Shown: positions 9,741 through 20,770, counted from the stretch's first letter. The stretch is DNA of 64,000 bases from Panicum virgatum (GCF_016808335.1 NC_053138.1:12517900-12581899), one strand, 5' to 3'. A program made the numbers and translations. The notes: generated by a model not told the origin, from the sequence alone.

Positions 9741-10313
9741 AACCTCCGGGCATCTGTTCTTGCGCAGGCCAAGTACTATCACCCGAAGATCTTATCCGCC
9801 TCCTTCGTCTAGTTTGCGGCATAATTCCACCGAAGATACATACCAATTTATGGAAATTTGGTATCGTTTTGTTAATCAACTCCGTGTCCTCGGGGTAATC
9901 CTAGCATAAAATTAAAAAAATAATGTTACTGTTTCATAAATATGGATTCGAAATGATGGACGGGATTAGAACTGAATGAGAGTTACCTTAATGTGCATCT
10001 CATACACCTCTGGCCGCATCCATATCTTACAAGAACTTTGTAAGAATCCAATGATATTAGGATGATTTGTTAGTTCATATACTCTCATGTATATCTTCCG
10101 ACGTTCTAGCAGGTGTTCATTTACATCTTGCGTCGTAATACCTCGAAATAATGTGAAATCTTTAAACTCTACTACTTTGGACAACACCATCTCTATCGTA
10201 TCATCCGCTAATGGATCCAACTTCTTACTGATAACAAGATGGGTCATGATATCAAGTATTATAATAGATTTTTCTTCGGTCCATGAAAATCCTCCAAAAT
10301 TTGAGGCAGCCAT
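9655..10313 (-). CDS. Myb/SANT-like domain protein, cargo of the composite element
   Basis: Two exons: 10313-9987 and 9900-9655, joined in phase 0 (donor AAG|GTAACT, acceptor ATGCTAG), 190 residues. The start at 10313 follows the 5' leader intron of the right arm (TTGATATTGCAG, then ATGGCTGCC). The N-terminus has FSWTEEKSIIILDIMTH, followed by ITTQDVNEHLLERRKIYMRV, KIWMRPEVYEMHIKDYPED and LVCIFGG. That order (W..E, a linker helix, a W.RP.VYE.HIKD element and a final L..IFGG) is the plant Myb/SANT-like (Myb_DNA-bind_3) pattern, known in DNA-binding proteins and in PIF/Harbinger-associated factors. A basic run QTRRRRR may be a nuclear signal. The tail is acidic (VNWDDDMDDFMPPKP) and stops at TGA; without the missing G it would run into two more copies of the tandem unit. 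Function inferred only. Confidence 0.7.
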
Positions 10314-10600
10314 TGCCTTATGCTGCAATATCAATAAGGTACTGTCATAATTCTATTCTAATGTATAATTATTTTATTTGAAAAAGTCTGTAATAGTACT
10401 CAAATTGTAATACTAAACCAGTGTTCTAAAGCACCAAATCTAATTCAGCTAATCCACTAATTAAATTAAATTGTTATACAGTATCAATGGATTCATACGG
10501 AAGTTACCTGTAGATCAGGAGTACTCAATTCGGCAGAGCTTCGCCGCTTTTCTTCTCCTCACCCTTCTCTTTTTTCCTGAATTTTTAGGCTCAAATGACA
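10310..10600 (-). repeat. Right arm core of the composite element (promoter leader with intron)
   Basis: Reverse complement of 6232-6524 with scattered differences. On the minus strand it reads TATA-like CTATTTAAG, leader, GATCTACAG|GTAACTTCC, an AT-rich intron, then ATTGATATTGCAG and the ATG of the Myb/SANT-like gene at 10313. Confidence 0.75.
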
Positions 10601-10672
10601 AAGGGAATGGCGGCGAATGGCGGCCAGGGCTTAAATAGAAGGGAAGGCCCCTGTCGCCCCCCCCCCAACGGG

Positions 10673-13266
10673 CTTTGGTTGTGGGAGAGGCTTCATCAAC
10701 GGATCAGCAACGTTTGAATCCGTGTGCACCTTGCAAACCTTCACATCACCTCTCTCAACAAAGTTACGGATAAGGTGATACTTCCGCAGTATATGTCTGG
10801 ACTTCTTAGTTGTTCTAGGCTCCTTTGCTAATGCAATGGCACCACTATTATCACAATAGAGGTCCACTGGACTGGATGCACTAGGAACAACACCCAAGTC
10901 AGAAACAAACTTTCTGATCCAAACATCTTCTTTTGCAGCTTCAGAAGCTGCAATATACTCGGCCTCTGTCGTCGAATCAGCCACCGTATCTTGCTTGGAA
11001 CTCTTCCAGCTCACTGCCCCACCATTGAGGCAGAAAACAAAATCGGATTGCGATTTGGAGTCATCTTTGTCTGTTTGAAAACTAACATCGGTGTAACCCT
11101 TTACAAGGAGCTCATCTTCGCCTCTAAATATTAGGAACATATCCTTAGTTCTTCTTAAGTACATAAGGATACTCTTTACAATTGTCCAGTGAGCTTCACC
11201 GAAATCTGACTGATACTTGCTCGTAACACTTAGAGCAAAGGAAACATCTGGGCGCGTGCAAAGCATAGCATACATGATCGACCCTATGGCTGAAGCATAA
11301 GGAATCGTACTCATCCTCTTTTACTCATCAGGTGTCGTAGCACACTGACTCTTGCTTAGAGCAATGCCATGTGACATTGGCAAGAAACCTTTCTTGGAAT
11401 CTTGCATATTGAACCGATTCAATATCTTGTCAATGTACGTGTCTTGGCTTAATCCAATTAGCCTTTTTGATCTATCTCTAAAGATCCTAATACCTAGAAT
11501 GTAAGCCGCCTCTCCTAAATCCTTCATCGAAAAACTCTTTTTCAATGAGGTTTTAACGGCTTCAAGCATTAGAATATCATTTCCGATCAATAATATGTCA
11601 TCCACATATAGGACCAGAAACACAAGTGCGCTCCCACTAGCATTTTTGTAAACACAAGGCTCATCTTCATTCTTGATGAAACCAAACCATTTGACTACTT
11701 CATCAAAACCAATATTCCAACTTCGAGATGCTTGCTTCAATCCATAGATGGACCTCTGAAGCTTACATATTTTCCCAGTATTTTTAGGATCGACAAAACC
11801 TTCAGACTGTCTCATATACACATCCTCACTTAGATGTCCGTTAAGGAAAGCGGTTTTGACATCCATTTGTCATATCTCATAGTCATAATATGCGGCAATT
11901 GCTAGGAGAATCCGAACAGACTTTAGCATTGCGACGGGCGAAAATGTTTCCTCATAGTCAACACCTTAGTATTAATGTTACAGACAGATTTATCCTCAAG
12001 ATCAAGAACGTATAATCCATTCACCAATGGACAATGAGCATAAAAAATACCATTGCAAAAAATAGAACAACGTTTGTTCTCTATTACAATCTTAAAATCA
12101 TCAACTTCTTCCATACATGAAGAAGAAATAATGTTCTTGCTCAAAGCAGGAATGCAATAACAATTATTTAATTCCAAAACTAATCCGGAGGGTAGAGACA
12201 AGTGGTAGGTGCCGACCACCAACACCGCAACTTTTGCGCCATTGCCGACACGAACGTCCAACTCGCCTCTTGCAAATCTTCTAGTCTCACTTAGACCCTG
12301 CAACGATTTGCAAGTGTGAATCATCGATCCAGTATCAAATACCCATGATTCACTAGAAGATAATGCAATATTTATTTCTATAACATTTATATCTGAAGTG
12401 GAAGTCTCACTTCCCTTCTTCTTCTTCTTTTCTTCCAAGTACTTCTTGCAGTTACTAGACCAATGTCCCTTTTCATGACAGTAGAAGCATTCATCTTCAG
12501 AAGTAGGGCCAGATTTGGCCTTAGGTGCTGGCTTTAGCTTAGAGCCCGAGGACTCACCACCGGAACTCTTTTCCTTGCCTTTACCTTTGGGATTAGGAGG
12601 CGTCCAACGCTTCCTCTTTTTGTTCCCCTTCTAAATCATCATCACATGATTGGGATTCTTCTTAATGCTCTCCTCTGCTGTCTTTAGCATCCCATGCAAC
12701 TCACTCAATGTTTTATCCAAGCCATTCATCTGAAAGTTCGTGATAAAAGGCTCATAGCTCGCCGGGAGCGACTGGAGAATAACATCAGTAGCCAAGTCTT
12801 GGTGAAGTTCAGAACCAAGTCTGTCCAAAGTCTCAATGTAACCAATCATTTTGATCACATGAGGACTGACTGGGCTACCTTCTTGCAGCTTGCACGCAAA
12901 CAAGGACTTTGAGATATTGAACCTCTCAGTCCTGGCTTGGTTCTGAAACATCCCACGCAGCCCCTCGATCATGGTGTGAGCATCCGCATGCTCATACTGC
13001 TTCTGCAGATCAGGGGACATGGTGGCGAGCATCAGACAGCTGACATCAAGTGAGTCATTGCAGTGCTTCTCATAAGCTCTGCGATCAGCAGCAGTTGCAT
13101 TGTCAGGGAGATCATCAGGATATGGCTGCTCAAGAACATACTCCTTTTTCTCTTGCCTGAGAACAATTCTCAGGTTGCGGTACCAATCAATAAAGTTTGT
13201 TCCATTCAACTTTTCTTTCTCAAGAACAGAATGCAAATTGAAAGCGGAATTGTTACTGGCAGACAT
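10673..13266 (-). pseudogene. Copia gag-pol, broken and internally deleted
   Basis: Gag starts at ATG 13266 (MSASNNSAFNLHSVLEKEKL) and holds the UBN2-type gag region (NGTNFIDWYRNLRIVL), interrupted by TAG at 12631. The zinc knuckle C-FY-C-HEKG-H-WSSN-C follows in the same frame, then protease with WVFDTGS. At about 11965 the sequence jumps from ...NINTK directly into YEETFSPVAMLKSVR, so the GAG-pre-integrase, integrase core and first part of reverse transcriptase are deleted. Reverse transcriptase follows ([23 protein letters not shown], catalytic YVDDILL) after a TGA where Trp is normal, then another stop at 11321. The RNase H part has the usual STTEAEYIA and DNSGAIALAKEP motifs. It cannot make a working polyprotein. 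Confidence 0.9.
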
Positions 13267-14620
13267 GATCTACAACATTAAAGTAAAGCAAGATTTCAGC
13301 ACTAAGTTTATGTAAAGACTTTCATTAACTGATTTAACAAAAGACAACCTACTATATCAAAGTCATCTTCCCTCTAATGACATATAGTGGTTCAAGATCC
13401 ATAATCACTAAAATTCTAGTGAGCTTTAGCATCACGGCTAGAAAAGTAGTGATACAGGTAAGTAACAAATTACTAATCACATCTCTATGCGACTCTTGTT
13501 TGTTGGGTGGCATCCAATGCCCCGGCCCCAACCCTATGCCTTAAAGCCCAAAACTGTTTTGATAGCTTTGCTGAGTAAACCAATACTATGCTTGTGAATG
13601 TCCGGCATCCACCCTATACAAAAGTGATAGCTGAGGGTACTCTACTTTGGTAAACCTACCACACAACGATCAAAATTTATAGGTGCAACTATTGGTAAAA
13701 GGCATAAAAAAACTCAACCTTTTCTGAGGGAAGCTATTCTATAATGATTAAAGCATCCACCATATGTAAAAGCATGAAAGAATAGTATGACAGGAAAATA
13801 AACATCACATGCATATAATCATATTATATTGTGAATAGTATGGCCTCTTGCATCACACTGGGCTCCATTGCCATGGCTCCAAGGTGACCTCCATTGCCAT
13901 CCGTCCTGTCTTGTGGTGATCATCATCGCCGTCATGATTGAAGCCTCCATGAAAAGATACTAAGCTACTACATCTAATAGCTAGTGAAATAATTACATGA
14001 GGATTCAAACATCACAAGTCGACACGCAGGTCGTTATACAATAATGGTGCAACCTCAACCCGGTTGTGTTAACTTGCGACACGCAGGCCGCACAAATCAT
14101 CACATACATCATCACATGACATTGAGGCCATACCATTCACATCACACCCTGCAAAAACAAGTTAGGCGTACGACGTGTTCTACCAAAGTAGCGCTTAGGA
14201 AGCCTCTACAGCAAGAAAGCAACGGCGGTCCCTATGAAAATCTTATCAGAGTGATCGCATCACCTCAAATCCGAGCCATTCATAATGCCTCAATTTTTAC
14301 TAGGTCAATCACATTGACCGTGCAAACTTTGCACTTGAGAAGACTGCATCTACACATGACCTCGATCTGTTGGTCCAATCTGCTGACTTATGCACACAGT
14401 TAGTCCCGATGGTGATTCCAGCCGGTAGGGACATGTCGTATGCATAACAGAGAAAGAACACAAACTAATCTTTTGTCACATGCCGCGCAATCAACTCGCT
14501 CCAGTTTTAACCCCTTATGACCAATTGATCTAATCAAACCGTGCAAAAGTAATAGATCCAATCTACTACAACAATATATCACCTATATGCAAAAGATCCA
14601 GACCAAAAACTATGTAAGAT
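13267..14620 (-). other. 5' leader of the copia element
   Basis: Between the primer-binding site and the gag ATG. No coding frame is convincing. It is longer than many copia leaders. Confidence 0.6.
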
Positions 14621-14633
14621 GGCTCTGGTACCA
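14621..14633 (-). other. Primer-binding site, initiator-Met tRNA type
   Basis: On the minus strand it reads TGGTACCAGAGCC one base after the LTR, very close to the TGGTATCAGAGC used by many copia elements for initiator methionine tRNA. Confidence 0.85.
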
Positions 14634-14634
14634 C

Positions 14635-15126
14635 TGAAGGAAAACGGGGTAGGCTACGCTAGCATCACTACCGCATATATCCAAGATACTTGCGAGTAGA
14701 AGATCATAAATCGTTACCACTAGACGCGCAGCGCAGCGGAAGAAGTCGCGCGTCGATGTAGAGAAAGTAGTCGATCACGTCCCACGAATCGAGCTCCTCG
14801 TACTTGATCCCAACAGCCGATCAGCGCAGCAGTCGCAGTAGCGCCTCCACGGAGTCCACACGTACGGGGATGAAACGCCAGGCGTCGGTGTGCTAGCACC
14901 GCACGCACGGCAAGGGCGGCGGCCGAGAGGGAGAGGGATGGGCGGCGGCTAAGAGGTGGCGCGGCTCTCAGGGTTGTCGCCTCCCTAGCCCCCCTCGTAT
15001 ATATAGGGCGTACTAATGGGCTTCTATCTCATTGGCCCATTAGTAACTCTAATCCCTCTTGGATCAATATCCTCTTGGACCTTTAAACCGTATTGTGATG
15101 ATGGCCTCTTGGACATATCACCAACA
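14635..15126 (-). repeat. 5' LTR of the truncated copia element
   Basis: 492 bp. In element orientation it starts TGTTGGTGATATGTCC at 15126 and ends CCGTTTTCCTTCA at 14635 (TG...CA). A TATA box CTATATATACG lies near 14997-15008 on the minus strand. No partner LTR is present in the window. Confidence 0.85.
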
Positions 15127-15640
15127 CTTCCTCCATTATCTGCTGCGACCTGCGAGTGGCGATTTCATATGGATGGATTTGCCTATCCTTTTTGGTTCTC
15201 TCCCCTCAGACTTCTCTTTCTTCCTCCAAGCGCAGTTGGCACGAGCTACAGCGAGCTTCATTGCTACGGCGGCGTTGATTTCCCAAAGCAAGGGGCAGTG
15301 CGGCAGGGGCATGTTGGCATGTTGCAACTTGCAACTTGCAAGAAGCTAGCATCCGCATCCAGATGCTGGAGTCTTCGCTGGGGCGTGGCCGCGCTGGTCC
15401 ACTGGAGCAACGCGCGCTCCGCGACGGCGAGCCGTTCCTCCGTGTGTCTTGCACTCTTGCGCGACGGCGAGGCCGAGCACAGGCTTCATGTCGGTGACCA
15501 GAGCTAAGTGAAAGTAGCAGCCAGCGGCCATCGCTCAGCACTCAGCAATACCCTCCTGTATTTCTCTCGTACGTTTTATAGCTCTCTACCCACAGATTAA
15601 GCCCAACTGAAGTTATAAAACGTCAATGCACTATTGTGCA
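15127..15640. other. Intergenic DNA beside the copia LTR
   Basis: Moderately GC-rich, open frames on both strands without family resemblance. I see nothing that supports a gene. Confidence 0.4.
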
Positions 15641-17250
15641 GAGTAAATCTTTGATTACGTTCTTGATTTTGTTCAGTTGATTTATGGTTGCCAAATTTCA
15701 TCTGTCATCGTCTCAAAAATTTCTTTGGTGAGCAAATACTTAGATTAATTGTTGGATGCAAAAAACCAGGTGCATCCTATTTGGATGATCAAATTTCATG
15801 ATGTTTTATTTGCACAAAATCTGTGCATCCTTCTAGTTGAATTTTAGCATGCTTCGAACATTTTTTCCAATAGAAAAAAAACACTTTGTGATTTTACTCG
15901 TTCTTTACTGTGATGCACTCCTTTTAACAGTAAGGACCCACTTGCAAATCTTTCAGTATCATCTTCCCCATCGCATGCATCCAACAAGAGTGAGAAGACA
16001 AAAGAAATTATCCTTTAAATGCAAAAAAGTGAAAATCAATTAGGGATGATACTACTCGCAAAAAAAATTGATGATATGGGCATCCCCTAGTAATGGCTGA
16101 GAATATAATCTATGTGCAAGAAAATGTGCATCCAAATTTATTGGACTAATTAGTCTACCACTAAAAATTTTCTGGCCAGCAAAATAATATGTGCATCATT
16201 AATTATCTAAGAGTCCAGGCTTCCCGTTATGCCCAAAATCATGTGCATCTTGTTTTTTTGGAATTTCTCAACCATAATCTTGTGCACCCTTATTTATTGA
16301 ATAATTCAAATAGTTTCTGTTTACAGAAAATTATTGCAACTTGGTTTCATTGTTTAAACAAAATATAATTGCATCCTTCTTGTTTGAAATAAACTGTAAT
16401 GCAATTAATTGTTGAGTGCAGCAAAAACATAGGTGCATTGCTCAAGACTTTGTATTTTTCAATGAGCAAAAATACATGTCATCCTTCTCCAAAAAAATAC
16501 ATATCAATCTAATTTTTGTGTGCATCATTTTTTGTTACGCACACGTATATGTGCTTCTTTAGTTATATTATACTTAATTAGAGAATTTACGGAGTAGCAC
16601 CATATTATTCGAACTATTTTAGAGGGAAATTGAGTGTTCAAGATGCACATATATTGCTTGATTCATTTCGTACTTTATAAAACAATATGCTACTTTTGTG
16701 TGCAATCAAGTTTGAACATCTCACATGTTCAATAATTTTACATTTTCTATCTACACGAAAATATATACATGTTATCTACCGAGATAATTGGACATTTTTA
16801 AGCATCCCAAAATATGTGTGTATCTTGAAAATGCTGTAGTAATTAAATTAATTTCACTAAAAGTTATAAAAATTATTATAAATACCTTTTCGCAAATTAA
16901 TTCTACATTTCTCACTTTGTTTGTCTTGCACAAAAGTCTATTAATCATCACACAATTTTGTAACTATATTTTACATAGTACACTAATTTGTGTAGATACT
17001 TGTTAAACAATTTAGAGGGCGGTGCCTCTCTGAAAAAAAGTGTGCGTCTTGATTAAGAAAATAAAAAATGAATATGGGCTACAACCACGATTGTGTGCAT
17101 CATATTTCTCAATCAAATGTGTGCGGACACCACGTATCCTACTCATATTTTTTGCACAGTAAGAAATATTTAAATCTAATGCATTCTCGGTGCATCTGCG
17201 TTTAGTTTCTTATATGTACTGTGAGCAACTGTTGCATATGCGTTTAATTC
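15641..17250. repeat. AT-rich tract with recurring GTGCATC phrase
   Basis: Eight exact GTGCATC on the plus strand (near 15770, 15823, 16126, 16191, 16243, 16519, 17094, 17190) and several variants, often as GCATCCTTCT (15825, 16371, 16475). They sit in AT-rich, non-coding DNA at irregular spacing, often about 50-60 bp. It may be a very decayed tandem or dispersed repeat. No gene is visible. Confidence 0.5.
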
Positions 17251-17347
17251 CTTATTTGTACCGTGAGCAATATATGTGTTTAATTCTTTATTTGAACAGT
17301 GAGTAATATATGCATTTAATTTCTTATTTGTACCGTGAGCAATTGTT
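17190..17347. repeat. Four imperfect tandem units of about 40 bp
   Basis: Each unit reads approximately GCATNTGCGTTTAATTCCTT then ATTTGTACCGTGAGCAATAT. Units begin near 17193, 17234, 17275 and 17311. Confidence 0.8.
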
Positions 17348-17780
17348 GTTGGTTTACCGGTACAGCTGCAACCAACTTAGCTTAATCTTATCTGTGTCAT
17401 GTGCAACTCTCTGGAAGCGTCATGCTCCTTCGAGGTCTGTACCTGAACTGTTGATCAACATTGTAGCTACCTTCTCATCGATGCACGTGCTGCACCCCTC
17501 CACGAGCTAGAAGCCTCCCGTTGTGGTCTCCTCGATAGAAGCGCCTCCGGTTGTTCCTAAATTAAAAAAAACACCTGCACAAAAATACGCCGGAAATACT
17601 CCACCCGTACCTGTCCTTCACGAATTTTGACGCGATCCTGCCCGTACACGAATCCGGCGCACCTGCCCCGCGGCTGAAAATCCGCTCTGCCCGGACCGGA
17701 CAGGCCGGATCGGACTGAAGGGGGCCCTTTGCCTCGCGTGCGTATCAGCGCGTGTAGGGTAGCAGCGTGGTCTGGTTGGT

Positions 17781-17802
17781 GATGCGATGCGATGCGATGC
17801 GA
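17781..17802. repeat. GATGC microsatellite
   Basis: Four consecutive GATGC units. Confidence 0.9.
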
Positions 17803-17842
17803 CTCCTACCGCATCATTTCATCTCGATCGCGCTCCACCGAT

Positions 17843-18177
17843 GGCCCTATTTGTTTTCGAGTAGCACAAGTAGTATAATAATTTTGACTAATAATTAGGA
17901 GTACTAAATAAAAGTAATTTACAAAACTAACTTCACAATCCTGCGCTACTTCGCGAGACGAACCTAATGAGGCATTTGACCGCACGATTAGAGGATAGTT
18001 ACTGTAGCATCGCTATATCCAATCACCGATTAATTACTATCATTTGATTCGTCGTGAAAAATTATACTCATCTGTAAAAAGATTTTGCAAATAAATTTCG
18101 TTTAGTATTTTATGCATGTGAAATTCTTTTCTTGGAAATTGTGTGCGATAGGTATGATAGGAAAACAAAACAGGGCC
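17843..18177. mobile_element. GTTTAGTT-group MITE, TSD GAT
   Basis: Starts GGCCCTATTTGTTTTC and ends GAAAACAAAACAGGGCC, with GAT on both sides (17840-17842 and 18178-18180). The core has TTCGCGAGACGAACCTAATGA and GGATAGTTACTGTAGCATCG, then TTTGATTCGTCGTG. Confidence 0.8.
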
Positions 18178-18615
18178 GATGTGCGCTGCTGCCGCTGGCC
18201 TGCTGCTTCCTGGGTCCATTCGATGATGAAGTGATGCCAGGCACCACGGCGGACAGGCTTTGCAGCTGCTGCCGGGCCGCGGCAGAGACCATCAGGCCGG
18301 GCGGCCGTCAGGGTTGGGTCTTGTCGCGACCGTACCACAGCGCCACCACCCCACCGGAGGCCGGAGCTCAGGTTTATCCAATCGATCCACCGGTCAGAGG
18401 CCCTCACGTGACGGTCACGTCCCTGCTGCTGCCTGGCACGCAAGGGCACTCTCGACTCTCCCACGGTGAAGACGTACTCCTACGTGAAGTGATCCATGGT
18501 CTGCTCCTCTCGTGCTCGGCGTCGGCGGAGACACCGCCGCCGGGAAACGGGCCGGGGCCGTGGCGGCCAGGACGCGTATCTTTGGGGGTTATTAGGCTAA
18601 AGATACTAGCAGTAG
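18178..18615. other. GC-rich intergenic DNA
   Basis: Overlapping open frames on both strands with no recognisable domain, start context or splice structure. Not called as a gene. Confidence 0.4.
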
Positions 18616-18964
18616 TGCCCTGTTTAGATTTTTACATGTAAACTCCGTAAACACAAAAAACATCACATCGAATATTTTGATATTTGTATGGAGTATTAAA
18701 TGAAGTGTATTTATAAATTTTTTTGTATAGATGGGTTGTAAATCGCGAGACGAATCTAATGAGCCTATTTAATCCATGATTTGCAACCGTAGTGCTACAG
18801 TAACTATATATTAATTATGAATTAATCAGGAATTAATTAGCATCATTAGATTCGTCTCGCGATTTACAAACCATCTGTGAAAAAAAAATTATAAATACAC
18901 TTCATTTAGTATTTCAAATTAATAAAATTCCATCGAATTTTTTTTGCCTGGAACTAAACACGCC
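18616..18964. mobile_element. Fold-back GTTTAGTT-group MITE
   Basis: Starts TGCCCTGTTTAGATTTTTAC, ends GGAACTAAACACGCC, with TAG on both sides (18613-18615 and 18965-18967). TTGTAAATCGCGAGACGAAT near 18738 is mirrored by ATTCGTCTCGCGATTTACAA near 18850. Closely related to the elements at 4586 and 48982. Confidence 0.82.
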
Positions 18965-19084
18965 TAGGCCTGCTAGCTAGCTGCAGCGTGAGGGGCTGGC
19001 GAGGCTGGCGCCATGGGCCATGGCCCTGTGGCCGCGGAGAGAAGCTCTCCCGATACGCACGCGATCCCTGCTGCCGCAGAGGTC

Positions 19085-19320
19085 GCTCGAAATTCAATGG
19101 ATTAGTCAACTTTGACTATTAAATAAAAATATTTTATAAAATTAACTTCACAATGACTTCGCAAGGCGAATCTAATTAGACTATTATAGTACAATCTCTG
19201 CGCTACAACTATCCACTACTGTAGCATTGCGGTAGTCAATTATAAATTAATTAGTCCTATAAAAAATTTTGGAAATAAATTTTATTTAATATTCTATATA
19301 TGCAAAATTTTCTTGTACAA
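19085..19320. repeat. Decayed GTTTAGTT-group MITE
   Basis: Retains GACTTCGCAAGGCGAATCTA, CTACTGTAGCATTGCGG and the TTTTATTTAATATTCTATAT terminal side. Termini are not intact. Confidence 0.55.
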
Positions 19321-19403
19321 AATGACGGTTGCCTCTCGCTTAGGATAAATGCGTCCGTGAGTCCGTCCACGGGCCGGCGCGGCGAGGGTGCCAGTGGCCA
19401 GTG

Positions 19404-19423
19404 CCCCCCCCCCCCCCCCCCCC
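19404..19423. repeat. Run of 20 C
   Basis: Homopolymer C tract flanked by GTG and ACACC. Confidence 0.9.
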
Positions 19424-20240
19424 ACACCAAAAGCAACAAGCCAACAGCTGAACGAGGTCGTGGTAAATGTTTGCGTTTCTCGTTGGCCCCATGGGTGGCC
19501 TGCTGGTGACTGGCTGCGGCGGCCCGTTGTCTTCTTTAATCACGGCTTCTCCCAACCCACCTGCCTGTGCGCGACTCTGGGCTGTCACTCGGCCGGCCCG
19601 TGCTTTCTATAATCATTCGTCTTGATTTCCGGCCCGTATTTCTGTGCCCGAGTTGACGGCCATTCGTTCAGGACTGGTGTGTGCGTAAATCTATATATCT
19701 TCGGAAAGATTCCCCCACCCCAGTCTTCCAAAATTTGAGATCCGTGCAAATAATCACAACTTTTAGATCTCCAAACTGTAGCCTCCACTCTCTCCTACCT
19801 TCTCTCCCCATCACCGGCCACCCGCGCCGCCCCCGCGTGGGCCCCACCCTGGGCCGCTGGTGCTGTGCTGCCGCCGCCCTGCCGCTGCGTGCTCTGCGCG
19901 CGCCGTTGCTGAGCCGCTTGCGCCGCGCGCCGCCGCCACGGCCCCGCTCCCCGTCGGAGACGGAGATGAAGACGGAGAAGATGGATTGAAAAAATGTTAT
20001 CTAGATTTTGGTTTGTTGAATCTATTTTATTGAGATGTTTAAATAGTCTATAAAAATATTGAATCTACCATTTTCTTCACAGCCAAATTAGTCTTTAATT
20101 TTTTAAGTTTAAAATTGTATAAAATTACAGACCGACTCTTTTATGTCATGGCTCTTAAATTATCTAGGTCAAATTACCTAGCAGCAGTAGTGTATGAAAT
20201 AAATAGTAACGCGATCGATCTATCACGCTATAACAGGACG
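19424..20240. other. Intergenic DNA
   Basis: GC-rich first half, AT-rich second half. It contains a 55-bp block (near 19569-19625) repeated near 21067-21128. No gene supported. Confidence 0.4.
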
Positions 20241-20244
20241 TAAA

Positions 20245-20770
20245 ACTGGACTGCTAATTCTTGTCTTGTTCCTCTGCTCGGCTTCGATCGTCGGTGACCT
20301 CATCCAGTCATCCTCGGCGTAGCCCTTGGTGTGGTACTGGTGGAGGGAGGTCCGCCTCCCAGTCAGGGTTCACCATTTCGTTTTTCGGTAGAATCCCGGT
20401 GATCGGCGGAAACGGAATTCCGTTCCGGAATTTCGGTGAATTTCGGCGAATTTCGGTGGATTTTGGACGAAATTTGTTGAATTTTAAATTTTGAAACGAA
20501 ATATATCGAAAAATACCGAAATTTCGGATCCCGGTAACTAGCGGAAACGGAAAAAAAACCGAAATTTCGGCGAAATTTCGCCGAAAAGTTAAACCCTGCT
20601 CCCAGTCCATGAGCCTCTTGACGATGGTTGGCTGCGGATCTGAGCTGCGCTTTCGCGGATCTCGGGGCACCGGTACTTCTCCGCGCGTCCTCCCGCGACG
20701 ACATCACCGGCACCGGCCGCCCCGGGGGATGCTTGAGGATCCAGTCGATCTCCCCCTGAGACACCCTCAT
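20245..20770 (-). pseudogene. Decayed gene fragment split by a hAT MITE
   Basis: On the minus strand an ATG at 20770 opens MRVSQGEIDWILKHPPGRPV, which looks like a real conserved N-terminus. On the far side of the MITE (20598-20364) the flanking sequence in another frame encodes TSLHQYHTKGYAEDDWM and ends near 20245. Just before the insertion a third frame gives TIVKRLMDWE. The pieces are in different frames, so small indels as well as the MITE have destroyed the gene. I do not recognise the family by name; the composition suggests a small grass nuclear or cytosolic protein. Confidence 0.45.
20364..20598. mobile_element. hAT-type MITE with perfect 8-bp TSD
   Basis: A 235-bp element with termini CAGGGTTCACCATTTCG and the inverted CAGGGTTTAACTTTTCGG, flanked by CTCCCAGT at 20356-20363 and 20599-20606. 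The interior is a run of GAAATTTCGG-type short repeats on both strands. An 8-bp duplication and CAGGG termini are hAT hallmarks. Confidence 0.9.

Larger units (their letters stand above)
5870..10672. mobile_element. Composite inverted-repeat element carrying GRF and Myb/SANT-like genes
   Basis: A block bounded by long inverted arms. The left arm (best match about 6232-6524) and right arm (about 10310-10600) are near reverse complements: both hold GAAGCTCTGCCGAATT or its equivalent, GGTAACTTC, CAATTTAATTTAATTA and a long AT-rich stretch. Each arm also holds a TATA box and a 5' leader intron oriented inward. Between them lie three cargo genes. The outer left part (5930-6190) is a GC-rich run of GGCGACAGG/CCTGTCGCC motifs; the right arm is cut at 10672, where copia sequence starts. 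No transposase is seen, so it is non-autonomous or broken. Promoter-bearing long TIRs recall Mutator-like elements, but I see no target duplication. The outer left border is approximate. Confidence 0.65.
10673..15126 (-). mobile_element. Truncated Ty1/copia retrotransposon (no integrase core, no 3' LTR)
   Basis: In element orientation: 5' LTR 15126-14635, primer-binding site, a leader of about 1.36 kb, gag, protease, then an abrupt jump to reverse transcriptase and RNase H. The element stops at 10672 just after the RNase H end (ADPLMKPLPQPK), where the composite element begins. Polypurine tract and 3' LTR are missing. Confidence 0.88.

Noticed and set aside
18102..18641. Overlapping 120-169 codon frames
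   Set aside because: Partly inside a MITE; no domain or splice evidence.
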